Part shown: positions 22,281 through 30,116 of the stretch, piece after piece
How positions within the stretch are numbered: position 1 is the first letter of the stretch
Layout of the letters: each line of letters opens with the position of its first letter
Source of the DNA: an uncultured beta proteobacterium
Lineage (GTDB): Bacteria > Pseudomonadota > Gammaproteobacteria > Burkholderiales > Burkholderiaceae_C
Length of the DNA stretch: 49,599 nucleotides
Direction: 5' to 3'
Assembly (NCBI GenBank): GCA_903853895.1
Contig: CAINUX010000232.1
Location: 1 to 49,599, forward strand
Program-made: the position numbers and the translations under genes
The notes under the pieces: model-generated
The model's database searches: none
Seen by the model: the letters and a program-made list of their open reading frames with translations, nothing else
What the model was told of the DNA's origin: nothing

Positions 22281-23696
22281 ATGAAACCGGTCGGCCGTTC
22301 CCTGTTGCCGGGGTTGTCCCTCAAGCGGCAATTGTTGCTGTGGTTGCTGCTGCCGCAATTGCTGTTGTGGTCGGTGGGCGGTGTGCTGGCCTGGCGCATC
22401 GCGCTGAGCTATGCCGATACCGGCATCAACCAATCGCTGAAGCAGTCGGTGCGGGCATTGGCGCGCCAGGTCAAGCCGGTAGGGTCAGGCCTGCAGGTGG
22501 ACTTTCCGCGTGCTGCGCAAGACGTGTTGGAGCAGGACCCCTCGGACCGCATGGGCTACCTGGTGACCTCGCCACCGGGGAGTTTTTTGTTGGGCAACAG
22601 CCAATTGCCTGCGCCACCGGATGGCGTTTTCATACAAACGGGTGAGCCTCTGATTTATGACGCTCGCCTGGACGACAAAAGGGTGCGCGTCGCCGTGCTC
22701 GAAGTGACGTATGGCGATGCACGTTCACCCCAACGTCTGCGCGTACAAGTGTCTAAGAGTCTTGCGGTGCAAGAGCGCGTGGCGCGAGAGCTGGTGTTTG
22801 ACATGCTGGTGCCGTTGGCCGCGCTGGGCGTGCTGCTGGGCATCATCATCAACGCAGGCATTGCACGCGGTTTGCGTCCCCTCAAGCGCCTGGAAGCGCA
22901 GCTGGGTGATCGATTGGGGTCGGCACTGTCCGCTCTGCCACCGATTGAGCTGGCACAGGCCCCACAGGAAGTGCATTCGTTGGCGCTGGCCGTCAACCAG
23001 TTGCTCGACGCGGTTCGCCGCAGCCTCAGCCAGGAGAAGCGCTTTGTCAACGATGCCGCCCACCAGTTGCGCACCCCGCTGGCTGGCCTGGTCAGCCAGA
23101 CCGAACTGGCGTTGAACGAGACCGAGCTGACGGCCGTCAAGGAACGGCTGGTGAAGGTGCACGCGGGCGCGCTGCGCAGTGCCCACCTGGTGCACCAGTT
23201 GCTGTCGCTGGCGCGCACCGAAGCCGAGGTTACGCTGCAGCCGCTGGATGTGGCGCAGCTGGCACGCGAGGTTGCCCGCGAGTGGACGCCGCGTGCACTG
23301 AGCGCCGGGGTTGATCTGGGTTACGAGGGCGAGGGCAGTGTGCTGGTGCAGGGCGAAAAGCTGTTGCTGCGCGAAGTGCTCAATAACCTGATTGACAACG
23401 CGCTGCACTACGCTGGTACCGGTGCCACTCTGACCGTGCGGGTGCGCAGCGACAAAGACCGCTGCGTGCTGGAAGTGGAAGACAACGGGCCCGGCCTCAC
23501 AGAAGCCGATTTGCCGCGGGTGTTTGAGCGATTTTGGCGCGCCAGTGAGCTGCCCGGTGGTTGTGGCCTGGGCCTGGCCATCGTCGCAGAAATTGCCCAT
23601 CGCCATGGGGGCAGCGCCACGGCGCTGGCGGCCCAGCCCTCCGGTTTGCTGGTACGCATTGACCTGCCGTTGATGCCTGTAGCGGCATCGCCCTGA
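22281..23696 (+). CDS. Sensor histidine kinase (TctE-like)
   Basis: This 471-residue membrane kinase has two membrane segments, about 16-40 (QLLLWLLLPQLLLWSVGGVLAWRIA) and about 175-196 (MLVPLAALGVLLGIIINAGIARG), flanking a periplasmic domain of the 2CSK_N type. Cytoplasmic motifs are the H-box H261 (NDAAHQLRTPLAGL), the N-box (EVLNNLIDNALHYAG), the G1 box DNGPGL and the G2 box GCGLGLAI. It should phosphorylate the response regulator encoded directly upstream. The ligand is unknown; the neighbouring amidohydrolase suggests an organic compound handled in the periplasm. Confidence 0.93.
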   Translation: MKPVGRSLLPGLSLKRQLLLWLLLPQLLLWSVGGVLAWRIALSYADTGINQSLKQSVRALARQVKPVGSGLQVDFPRAAQDVLEQDPSDRMGYLVTSPPGSFLLGNSQLPAPPDGVFIQTGEPLIYDARLDDKRVRVAVLEVTYGDARSPQRLRVQVSKSLAVQERVARELVFDMLVPLAALGVLLGIIINAGIARGLRPLKRLEAQLGDRLGSALSALPPIELAQAPQEVHSLALAVNQLLDAVRRSLSQEKRFVNDAAHQLRTPLAGLVSQTELALNETELTAVKERLVKVHAGALRSAHLVHQLLSLARTEAEVTLQPLDVAQLAREVAREWTPRALSAGVDLGYEGEGSVLVQGEKLLLREVLNNLIDNALHYAGTGATLTVRVRSDKDRCVLEVEDNGPGLTEADLPRVFERFWRASELPGGCGLGLAIVAEIAHRHGGSATALAAQPSGLLVRIDLPLMPVAASP

Positions 23697-23706
23697 ACGG
23701 TGGGGC

Positions 23707-24702
23707 CTATTGCTGCACCACGCCGGTGTAGATGAACATGCCGTAGGCGCCCAGTAGCACAACGCCCAGCGGCCTGGGCAGTCGCCCCATCACCGCGATG
23801 GATAAAAAGTGCAGTACCGCGGCACCCGCAATCACGTAGATGCCGATCTGAAAGAAACCCGGGACCTTGATCGGGTCAAACAGCGCAAACAGGCCAATGC
23901 ACATGGGAATGCAGATGTGGCCGTCTCCCACCTGGGAGGTGACCACAATGTCCTGTCGTCCCACGTAGCCGTAGTACAGCGCGATGAAGGCATTGGGCAA
24001 CACCATCAGTGCACCGCTGAGCCAGCCCAGATCCTTGATGCCTATGTAGGGGCTCTTGACCGTGGTAACCCAGTCCACCAAATAGTTGACGCTGCTGAAG
24101 ATGCCGTAGGCGCCAGCAGCGATCAGCAGCAGGTCGAACACGATGGACCAGTGAAAGCCCCGGTTCTTGCGCACATTGCTTTTGAGGATTTCAAACACAT
24201 GCAGCACCTGCCAGAACAGGAACAGAGCCACCAGCACCAGGCCATCGTAAAAATCAATCGTGCCGTCCTTGGCGAGCGCCCATAGCGTGCCGGTGAACAG
24301 GAATAGCGCCACCAGCGTGAACAGCAGATTCAGCCGGTTCAGGCGCTGGGCCTGTACAGGGATTTTCTTTTTTCCAGGCGTGGCTTTTTGACCCGCCGCG
24401 GTAGCAAAGAACAGCGTGGTCAGCCCCAGTATCAGCGTCAGATTGGTGACGTTGTTGACGATGCAGTTCTCAACCACCGTGCTGCCTTTGCCACCGGCGC
24501 GGCTCATTACATAGGCAAACACCAGGTTCGCAAAGCCCGAGCAGTACGGCATGATCAGCGTGCCCAGCACCGTGCCCTCAAAGCCTTTGTTCTCAATGGC
24601 CTGCAATCGCCAGATCATCAGCGCGGACGCGACCATGAAAACGCCCATCTGCGACAGCGGATGGGCGAGGTAGGCAAGGATTTGGGGGCTGACGCTGGGC
24701 AC
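23707..24702 (-). CDS. Sodium/calcium-exchanger-like membrane protein
   Basis: This is a polytopic protein of about 331 residues with some ten hydrophobic segments. It shows the two-repeat layout of the calcium:cation antiporter superfamily. Repeat one has VVENCIVNNVTNLTLILGLTTLF and repeat two has LSGALMVLPNAFIALYYGYVGRQDIVVTSQVGDGHICIPMCIGLFAL, in the places of the usual GN.(I/V)GSNIFN motifs. The motifs are divergent, so ion selectivity is not predictable. The start is uncertain: GTG 24702 is used, TTG 24747 and ATG 24648 are alternatives, and none has a clear ribosome-binding site. It converges with the sensor kinase gene (10 bases apart). Confidence 0.75.
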   Translation of the reverse strand: MPSVSPQILAYLAHPLSQMGVFMVASALMIWRLQAIENKGFEGTVLGTLIMPYCSGFANLVFAYVMSRAGGKGSTVVENCIVNNVTNLTLILGLTTLFFATAAGQKATPGKKKIPVQAQRLNRLNLLFTLVALFLFTGTLWALAKDGTIDFYDGLVLVALFLFWQVLHVFEILKSNVRKNRGFHWSIVFDLLLIAAGAYGIFSSVNYLVDWVTTVKSPYIGIKDLGWLSGALMVLPNAFIALYYGYVGRQDIVVTSQVGDGHICIPMCIGLFALFDPIKVPGFFQIGIYVIAGAAVLHFLSIAVMGRLPRPLGVVLLGAYGMFIYTGVVQQ

Positions 24703-24815
24703 AGGTACGAAAGGGTGGGTGGGAGTGGCCCCAGAGGATAAGCGCAATTCGGCTGTTGCCGGGTGGCCGCCTGCGAGTTATGTACACTGCCCGCTTTTGC
24801 GAAAGAACCTGTTTC

Positions 24816-25358
24816 ATGGCAACTCTCACCAGTCTCCCCGCTGACGCTACGGCCGAACGCATCGTCCGCCATTTTCAGGCTGAGGGATTTCCTGGCATTA
24901 CCGAGGCCCTGCTGGTGCGCGTGGGAGTCAAAAAAGGCGATCGCAATGCCATCGACGCCGCGTTTGACCTGTCAGTGGAGCAGGAAGTGCCGCCCCCCGT
25001 GCGCGATTTCTTTGAAATCCGGCTCTACGGTTTTTACTCCGAAATCCGCAGCCTGGCAGACGCCAAGACCGCATTCGGCGCGGACTTCGGCCGCGCCCTG
25101 CGCGTGCACTTGCCCAGCCTCTACTTTGACGCCGCCCCCGTGGTGATCGACGATGCCCTGGCCACTGGCACCAAGTACGACGCCATGCTCAAGCTCGGCG
25201 ACAACAGCGACGGCTCTGCGGTGGCCATTTTGCTGAATGACCCCAGCTCGTCATTCTTCGAGTATCTGGGCACCCAGACCGGCTATGACTGGCAAAAAAT
25301 CATCGGCACTCTGGGCGACGCCGCCACCTCGTTTGTGCAGGGCGGAGATTTGCTCTAA
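24816..25358 (+). CDS. Conserved-looking cytoplasmic protein of unknown function
   Basis: This 180-residue protein starts at ATG 24816 (MATLTSLPADATAERIVRHFQ). There is no signal peptide or membrane segment. The sequence is balanced and protein-like, with VGVKKGDRNAIDAAFDL and APVVIDDALATGTKYDAMLKLGDNSDGSAVAILLNDPSSSFFEYL. I do not recognise a family or motif. It diverges from the exchanger gene, so the short region 24703-24815 should hold both promoters. Confidence 0.7.
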   Translation: MATLTSLPADATAERIVRHFQAEGFPGITEALLVRVGVKKGDRNAIDAAFDLSVEQEVPPPVRDFFEIRLYGFYSEIRSLADAKTAFGADFGRALRVHLPSLYFDAAPVVIDDALATGTKYDAMLKLGDNSDGSAVAILLNDPSSSFFEYLGTQTGYDWQKIIGTLGDAATSFVQGGDLL

Positions 25359-25685
25359 AGGGCCCTGTAGATGCTACCCGTAGCTGATGGGAGCAACAAA
25401 CAACCCATATTGGGTTTGTTACTGGATTTTTGAAGTTTTCACGACGAAAAGTGCCACTAGCCCTCGTGGAATATGGGTATGTAGCTATTAAAATAGTAGC
25501 GATCAACTACCTGAGGTTGCGCCAGTGCTGTGCACACGCTTGCATGAGCTGCGCCAGGTGCTGCGAACGAGTATCCGACTGCTTTGCGCTGACGATCCAG
25601 TCGACGCGCAACCCGTACGGCCGTGGCCAGTGTGTAATAGCGATCCAACCCAGCCACACTCTCTTACTTTTAAGAAGACCCCGCG
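25359..25685. other. Intergenic region with one dispersed repeat
   Basis: These 327 bases hold copy B of the dispersed repeat and no convincing gene. An open frame across the repeat (25430-25696) encodes an arginine/cysteine-rich sequence that I consider spurious. A TTTTAAGAAG stretch lies just before the DUF2505 start, and a weak AAGACC precedes its ATG. Confidence 0.6.
25446..25503 (+). repeat. Dispersed 'LALVEY' repeat, copy B
   Basis: AAAA..GCCACTAGCCC, TCGTGGAATATGGGTATG and GCTA-N9-TAGC (GCTATTAAAATAGTAGC) match copies A, C and D. The translation would be LALVEYGYVAIKIVA. Here the hairpin arms extend to GCTATT/AATAG-AGC. Confidence 0.85.
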
Positions 25686-26177
25686 ATGGAAGTTAAAGCC
25701 AGACACGTCTACAGCCAATCGGCAGAAACCGTTTTCAAAAGTTTTGGAAACAAAGAAGTCATTGCCAACCGCTTCATTGCCATGGGCGGGCGCAGCATCC
25801 AGATCGAAACCTGCAAACTCACCAAAACCTCCATGGACATGCGCGTCAGCCGCGAAGTCCCATCCGAGGTGCCAGTATTGCTTAAGAAAGTCATGAACGA
25901 GTGGAACCACGCCACACAGGAAGAGCACTGGACTGGCAGCCCCAACAAAGGCTACACCGGCGACCTGAAGATCACCATCAAAGGCGTGCCAGTCACCATC
26001 ACGGCCAAGCTCTTCTTGGAAAATGAAGGCGGCGGCAGCGTCAACACCATGACCTTTAGCTTTGTCAGCGGCATTCCCTTCATTGGCAAAAAATTGGCCG
26101 AGTTTGTAGGCAAGGCCGCAGAGATAGAAATGCAACGCGAATACGAATTCATCCGGGACGCACTCAACTCCAAATAG
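25686..26177 (+). CDS. DUF2505 (SRPBCC-like) protein
   Basis: This 163-residue protein resembles DUF2505, a START/SRPBCC-like fold that binds hydrophobic ligands. The N-terminus reads MEVKARHVYSQSAETVFKSFGNKEVIANRF, and a strand-rich core DLKITIKGVPVTITAKLFLENEGGGSVNTMTF is followed by the terminal helix EIEMQREYEFIRDAL. There is no signal peptide or catalytic motif. It is flanked on both sides by same-orientation copies of the dispersed repeat, suggesting the gene sits in a region prone to rearrangement. No functional partner is evident. Confidence 0.8.
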   Translation: MEVKARHVYSQSAETVFKSFGNKEVIANRFIAMGGRSIQIETCKLTKTSMDMRVSREVPSEVPVLLKKVMNEWNHATQEEHWTGSPNKGYTGDLKITIKGVPVTITAKLFLENEGGGSVNTMTFSFVSGIPFIGKKLAEFVGKAAEIEMQREYEFIRDALNSK

Positions 26178-26521
26178 TCAAACGGCCAGTGCCGGATCCT
26201 GTGCACTCTTGGCCCAACCGGTTTAAAGTGTTGCACTTCGTACCTGAATCCGCGATGCAAAACATGCCGCTAGCCCAGGCAGAATATGAATATGTCGCTA
26301 CAAAAACGGTAGCATTTGATGCAGGCGTCGGGTGTCGCACCGAAGCATTGCTGCCACCTGCATGGCAATCTGTTCTGCGTCGCAGTTGCTTCAGAAGGGC
26401 CGGAAACCTGCTGGCCACGCGAGCCCTATTGGTGTCCGTCATCACCCTGGGGTGGACTGTTTCGAAGGAGGCACGCATGGCGAATCATGCAGTCGGGCTG
26501 ACAGCCTAGGGTGGCTTTCCA
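26178..26521. other. Intergenic region with one dispersed repeat
   Basis: These 344 bases contain copy C of the dispersed repeat. A 106-residue open frame (26189-26509) runs through it but has no ribosome-binding site and reads across the repeat, so I treat it as non-coding. Confidence 0.6.
26259..26317 (+). repeat. Dispersed 'LALVEY' repeat, copy C (diverged)
   Basis: AAAACATGCCGCTAGCCC, CAGGCAGAATATGAATATG and GCTA-N9-TAGC (GCTACAAAAACGGTAGC) match the other copies. The LV codons are changed to CAG GCA (Q A), giving LAQAEYEYVATKTVAF. The hairpin arms are GCTAC/GTAGC. Confidence 0.8.
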
Positions 26522-27031
26522 TCAGCGCGCCAGTTTGCATAGCAAGATTTCCGACTGATTCAGCGCGTGTTTCTGCCGCTCGACTTCCGAAGCCACTTCC
26601 AGGAAGCCCATTTTTTGCGCAAGCAAGACGGAGCGCGTGTTCTCACGCTCTGTAATGATGCAGAACTGATGCACAGAATAGTTTTGGGTTAGCAAGTTAA
26701 GTAACTGCTCAGTGGCGGACTTCGCATAACCATTCCCCCAAAACCGGCTGCCGATCCCATAGGCAATATGTGCCTCACCATCCTGATGAATGGTGGCGGT
26801 TATGAAACCGACAATATTTCCCAGTTCACTCTTGATAACCCACCCAAGCCATTCTTGAGATCCATCCGGTGACTTACCGCTTGCATTGCGTTCAATGCGC
26901 TCGCGAAGTGCAATTTCTGTAGCTGGGCGATGCGCGATGTCTACATACTCGTAGAGCAACGGATCACGCATGATCTGGAATAGTTCCGCTGCATGGTGAG
27001 GCAGTCTGGGCTCAATAAATGAGGCTGGCAT
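26522..27031 (-). CDS. GNAT-family N-acetyltransferase (RimJ/RimL-like)
   Basis: This 169-residue cytoplasmic acetyltransferase shows the acetyl-CoA binding region as the beta-strand AHIAYGIGSRF followed by WGNGYAKSATEQLLNLL (the Q/R-x-x-G-x-G/A loop is WGNGYA). Motif B is the terminal ENTRSVLLAQKMGFLEV. The substrate, a small molecule or a protein N-terminus, cannot be read. It lies in the same direction as the sugar ABC operon, 57 bases downstream of the ATPase gene, but nothing links it functionally. Confidence 0.88.
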   Translation of the reverse strand: MPASFIEPRLPHHAAELFQIMRDPLLYEYVDIAHRPATEIALRERIERNASGKSPDGSQEWLGWVIKSELGNIVGFITATIHQDGEAHIAYGIGSRFWGNGYAKSATEQLLNLLTQNYSVHQFCIITERENTRSVLLAQKMGFLEVASEVERQKHALNQSEILLCKLAR

Positions 27032-27087
27032 GGTCGTCGGCCTTTCGCATGGGCCTGACTATAGCCGTCCCCTTGAAGTCCGCAAAA

Positions 27088-28155
27088 CTAAACCCTTACC
27101 CCCGATGCCGCATCAAACCAGTTCACATGGTCCGACGCCACGTGCAACCCCACGGCATCCCCGGCCCGAGCCCGGGACTGCGCGGATACCCTCACCGTCA
27201 TGTCGCCGACGCCGGTTTTCACGACCACAAAGGTGTCGGCACCGGTGGGCTCCACCAAGCTGACCTCGCCGCGCCAGGGGGCCGCGTCGTCCAGAGTCAG
27301 GTGTTCAGGGCGCACGCCCAGCAGGACGTTGCCGTCGCGCGGCGCCTGCAGTGGCAGCTGGGTGAACGCAATCTGGAAGCCGTTGCTGCCCTGTGCGCTG
27401 CCGTTGTGGCCTGGCACCAGATTCATGGTGGGTGAGCCAATGAAGCTGGCCACATAGGTGTTGGCGGGCCGGTTGTAGATTTCATCGGGCGTGCCGAGTT
27501 GCTGCAGCACGCCTCCTTTCATGACGGCGATGCGCGAGCCCAGTGTCATGGCCTCGATCTGATCGTGTGTCACATAGACACTGGTGATGCCTGACACCTG
27601 GTGCAGGCGCTTGATCTCGGCGCGCATCTCCACGCGCAGTTTGGCGTCCAGGTTGCTTAACGGTTCGTCAAACAGAAACAGCTGCGGCTCGCGCGCCAGG
27701 GCACGGCCCATGGCCACGCGCTGGCGCTGACCACCAGAGAGTTGCGCGGGGCGTCGCTCCAGCAGGGGCTCGATTTGCAGCATGGCGGCCACCTGGCGGA
27801 TGCGCTGGTCGCGCTCGGCCTTGGGCACCTTGCGCATCTCCAGCGCGAAGCCGATGTTGTCGTACACGCTCATGGTCGGGTAGAGCGCGTAGCTTTGGAA
27901 CACCATCGCAATGTCGCGCTGGGCCGGTGGCACGCCGATGACGTCTTTGCCGCCGATTCGAACCTGGCCCTCGGTGGGCTCTTCCAGGCCGGCAATGATG
28001 TTGAGCAGCGTGGATTTGCCGCATCCACTGGGGCCGACCAGGATCAAGAACTCACCGGGTTGTACGTCGATGTCGATGCGTTGCAGCACTTCCACTGCCT
28101 TGTTGCCCTTGCCGAAGGCCTTGCGAACGCCTGAAATTTGAAGAGAAGCTGCCAT
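27088..28155 (-). CDS. Sugar ABC transporter ATPase (MalK/UgpC/GtsD type)
   Basis: This 355-residue ATP-hydrolysing subunit has Walker A GPSGCGKST (41-49), the signature LSGGQ (139-143), Walker B LFLFDEP (D163, E164), the D-loop SNLDAKLR and the H-loop VTHDQ. The C-terminal 100 residues form the TOBE-type regulatory domain of carbohydrate importers (LLGVRPEHLTL, TGADTFVVVKTG). It is the last gene of the glucose/mannose-type operon and should pair with the two permeases just upstream. Confidence 0.93.
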   Translation of the reverse strand: MAASLQISGVRKAFGKGNKAVEVLQRIDIDVQPGEFLILVGPSGCGKSTLLNIIAGLEEPTEGQVRIGGKDVIGVPPAQRDIAMVFQSYALYPTMSVYDNIGFALEMRKVPKAERDQRIRQVAAMLQIEPLLERRPAQLSGGQRQRVAMGRALAREPQLFLFDEPLSNLDAKLRVEMRAEIKRLHQVSGITSVYVTHDQIEAMTLGSRIAVMKGGVLQQLGTPDEIYNRPANTYVASFIGSPTMNLVPGHNGSAQGSNGFQIAFTQLPLQAPRDGNVLLGVRPEHLTLDDAAPWRGEVSLVEPTGADTFVVVKTGVGDMTVRVSAQSRARAGDAVGLHVASDHVNWFDAASGVRV

Positions 28156-28217
28156 GTTTTGTGATGCGAATAGATGGATGGAGATTGCAGGGGGAATAGC
28201 GCGTGACCTGACGAGCC

Positions 28218-29084
28218 CTAGCCCTTCACAGCACCGGCTGTGAGTCCCTTGACGAAGTACTGGCCGGCCAGGATGTAGACCAGCATGGTGGGCAGGCCGG
28301 CGATCAGTGCGGCGGCCATGTCCACGTTGTAGCTCTTGACGCTGCTGGTGGTGTTGGCCATGTTGTTCAGGCCCACGGTGATGGGTTTGCTGTCGGCGCC
28401 GCTGAAGGCCACGCCAAACAGAAAGTCATTCCAGATGGCGGTGAACTGCCAGATCAGCGTGACCATGACGATGGGGGTCGACATGGGCACGATCAGGCGC
28501 CAGAAAATGGTCCAGAAACCGGCGCCATCCATGCGCGCCGCGTTCACCAGTTCCTTGGGAATCGCGGTGTAGTAGTTGCGGAAAAACAGCGTGGTGCTGG
28601 CCAGGCCTGCCAGGCAGTGCACCAGCACCAGCCCACCGACCGAGCTGGAAATGCCCAGCCAGCCCAGCACCTGGCTCATGGGCAGCAGCACCACCTGAAA
28701 CGGCATGAACACGCCAAACAGCATGAAGCCAAACAGGTTGTCGCTGCCACGAAACTTCCACAGGCTCAGCACATAGCCATTCAGCGCCCCCCATGCTGTC
28801 GAGATCAGAACCGCGGGCACGGCCATCAGCACCGAGTTGATGAAATAGGGCTGCAGGCCGCGGCAGTCAGTGCCGGTGCACGCGCCTGACCAGGCCAGGG
28901 CCCAGGCTTCAAGATTGATGGTGTGGGGCAGGCTGAGCAAATTGCCATTGCGGATTTGCTCGGCGTCTTTCAACGACGTGGCCAGCATCACATATAGCGG
29001 TGCCAGAAAGAAGAAGGCTGCCACCAGCAGCACACTGTAGACCAGCGCGCGGGACAGGTAAGGCGAGAAGTTCTTAGTGCTCAT
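28218..29084 (-). CDS. gtsC: Sugar ABC transporter permease (GtsC/MalG-like)
   Basis: This inner-membrane permease of about 288 residues has six membrane segments. The EAA loop is NAARMDGAGFWTIFWRLIVPMSTP, which contacts the ATPase. A large periplasmic loop after the first segment (SLPHTINLEAWALAWSGACTGTDCRG) contains two cysteines and is characteristic of glucose/mannose GtsC. The start is ATG 29084 (MSTKNFSPYLS), overlapping the GtsB-like gene by 11 bases. The open frame extends upstream but lacks permease character. Confidence 0.9.
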   Translation of the reverse strand: MSTKNFSPYLSRALVYSVLLVAAFFFLAPLYVMLATSLKDAEQIRNGNLLSLPHTINLEAWALAWSGACTGTDCRGLQPYFINSVLMAVPAVLISTAWGALNGYVLSLWKFRGSDNLFGFMLFGVFMPFQVVLLPMSQVLGWLGISSSVGGLVLVHCLAGLASTTLFFRNYYTAIPKELVNAARMDGAGFWTIFWRLIVPMSTPIVMVTLIWQFTAIWNDFLFGVAFSGADSKPITVGLNNMANTTSSVKSYNVDMAAALIAGLPTMLVYILAGQYFVKGLTAGAVKG

Positions 29085-29955
29085 GGGGCTTGCTCCGCAA
29101 CTCTGAATACAAATAGGGCACCACAATGGCCGCCACAGCCGCCAGCATCATCGTGGCGCTGGCCGCGCCCAGGCCAATCTGGCCGCGGGTAAAGCTCATC
29201 ACATACATAAAGGTGGCCGGCACATCGGTGGCGTAGCCCGGCCCACCGGCGGTCAATGCCATCACCAGGTCATAGCTCTTGATGGACAGATGGGATAGCA
29301 CCATGACGGTGGAGAACACCACGGGCCGCAGCACCGGCAAGATGATGCGCCAGTAAATGCGGGGCAGGGAAGCGCCGTCGATCTGCGCGGCCTTGATGAT
29401 GCTGTCGTCAATGCCGCGCAGGCCGGCCAGAAACAGCGCCATGGCAAAGCCGGCGGACTGCCAGATGCCGGCAATCACGACGCAGTAGATGGCAGTGTCG
29501 CCACGCACCAGCCAGTCAAAGGTGAAGCTGGCCCAGCCCAGGTCGTGCATCAATTTTTCCAAACCCAGACTGGGGTTGAGCATCCACTTCCAGGCCGTTC
29601 CGGTCACGATGAAGGACAGCGCCATGGGGTAGAGGTAGATAGTGCGGATGGCACCTTCGGCACGTACCTTCTGGTCCAGCAGCACGGCCAGCAGCAGGCC
29701 GATGGCAATCGACCCACCGACGTACAAGAAACTGAAAATAGCCAAGTTTTTGAGCGCGACCCACCAGCGGTCGGACTCCCACAGCTTGGTGTACTGCTCA
29801 ATGCCCACAAACTCGTCGTAGTTGGGCAGCATGCGCGATGCGGTGACCGACAGCACACCATTCCAGATCATCAATCCGTAAATGAAAGCAAAGCCTAAAA
29901 CAAATGCCGGTGCCACGACGACGCGCGGTAACCAGGCTTCAAAAGTGTTCTTCAT
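29074..29955 (-). CDS. gtsB: Sugar ABC transporter permease (GtsB/MalF-like)
   Basis: This inner-membrane permease of about 293 residues has six membrane segments. The EAA loop is KAAQIDGASLPRIYWRIILPVLRP. The FIYGLMIWNGVLSVTASRMLPNYDEFVGIEQYTKLW stretch strongly resembles GtsB of Pseudomonas glucose transporters. I use the ATG at 29955; a TTG at 29964 is in frame, inside the T-run of an upstream hairpin. There is no good ribosome-binding site, so translation may depend on the RNA structure before it. Confidence 0.9.
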   Translation of the reverse strand: MKNTFEAWLPRVVVAPAFVLGFAFIYGLMIWNGVLSVTASRMLPNYDEFVGIEQYTKLWESDRWWVALKNLAIFSFLYVGGSIAIGLLLAVLLDQKVRAEGAIRTIYLYPMALSFIVTGTAWKWMLNPSLGLEKLMHDLGWASFTFDWLVRGDTAIYCVVIAGIWQSAGFAMALFLAGLRGIDDSIIKAAQIDGASLPRIYWRIILPVLRPVVFSTVMVLSHLSIKSYDLVMALTAGGPGYATDVPATFMYVMSFTRGQIGLGAASATMMLAAVAAIVVPYLYSELRSKPHEH

Positions 29956-29962
29956 AGCAATC

Positions 29963-29990
29963 AAAAAAACGGCGGTCGCGAGACCGCCGT
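29963..29990 (-). terminator. Intrinsic-terminator-like hairpin between porin and permease genes
   Basis: On the minus strand a perfect 9-bp stem ACGGCGGTC/GACCGCCGT with a four-base loop (29990-29969) runs straight into seven Ts. The T-run ends only seven bases before the permease ATG. There is no T-run in the other direction, so it acts on transcripts coming from the porin gene. Confidence 0.8.
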
Positions 29991-30030
29991 ATAAACGCCT
30001 AACCCCCGAGAAAACCTAATAAATCAGTAC

Positions 30031-30077
30031 ATTCGCCGCCGGGCCGCCCCAAGGCGAATGGCGGCCCCCATTGGGGG
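30031..30077. repeat. Competing hairpins downstream of the porin gene
   Basis: ATTCGCC (30031-30037) pairs with GGCGAAT (30053-30059), while GGGCCGCC (30041-30048) pairs with GGCGGCCC (30060-30067); the two stems are mutually exclusive. CCCCC-ATT-GGGGG follows at 30065-30077. The sequence resembles GC-rich repeats common in Comamonadaceae intergenic DNA and may protect the porin mRNA 3' end. Confidence 0.55.
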
Positions 30078-30116
30078 CAGGGAGCCACTCGCAGAGGGCG
30101 ACGGTGGGGGCCATGA

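Noticed and set aside
26189..26509. A 106-codon frame between the DUF2505 and acetyltransferase genes
   Set aside because: It has no ribosome-binding site, spans repeat copy C and ends in unstructured sequence, so I treat it as intergenic.
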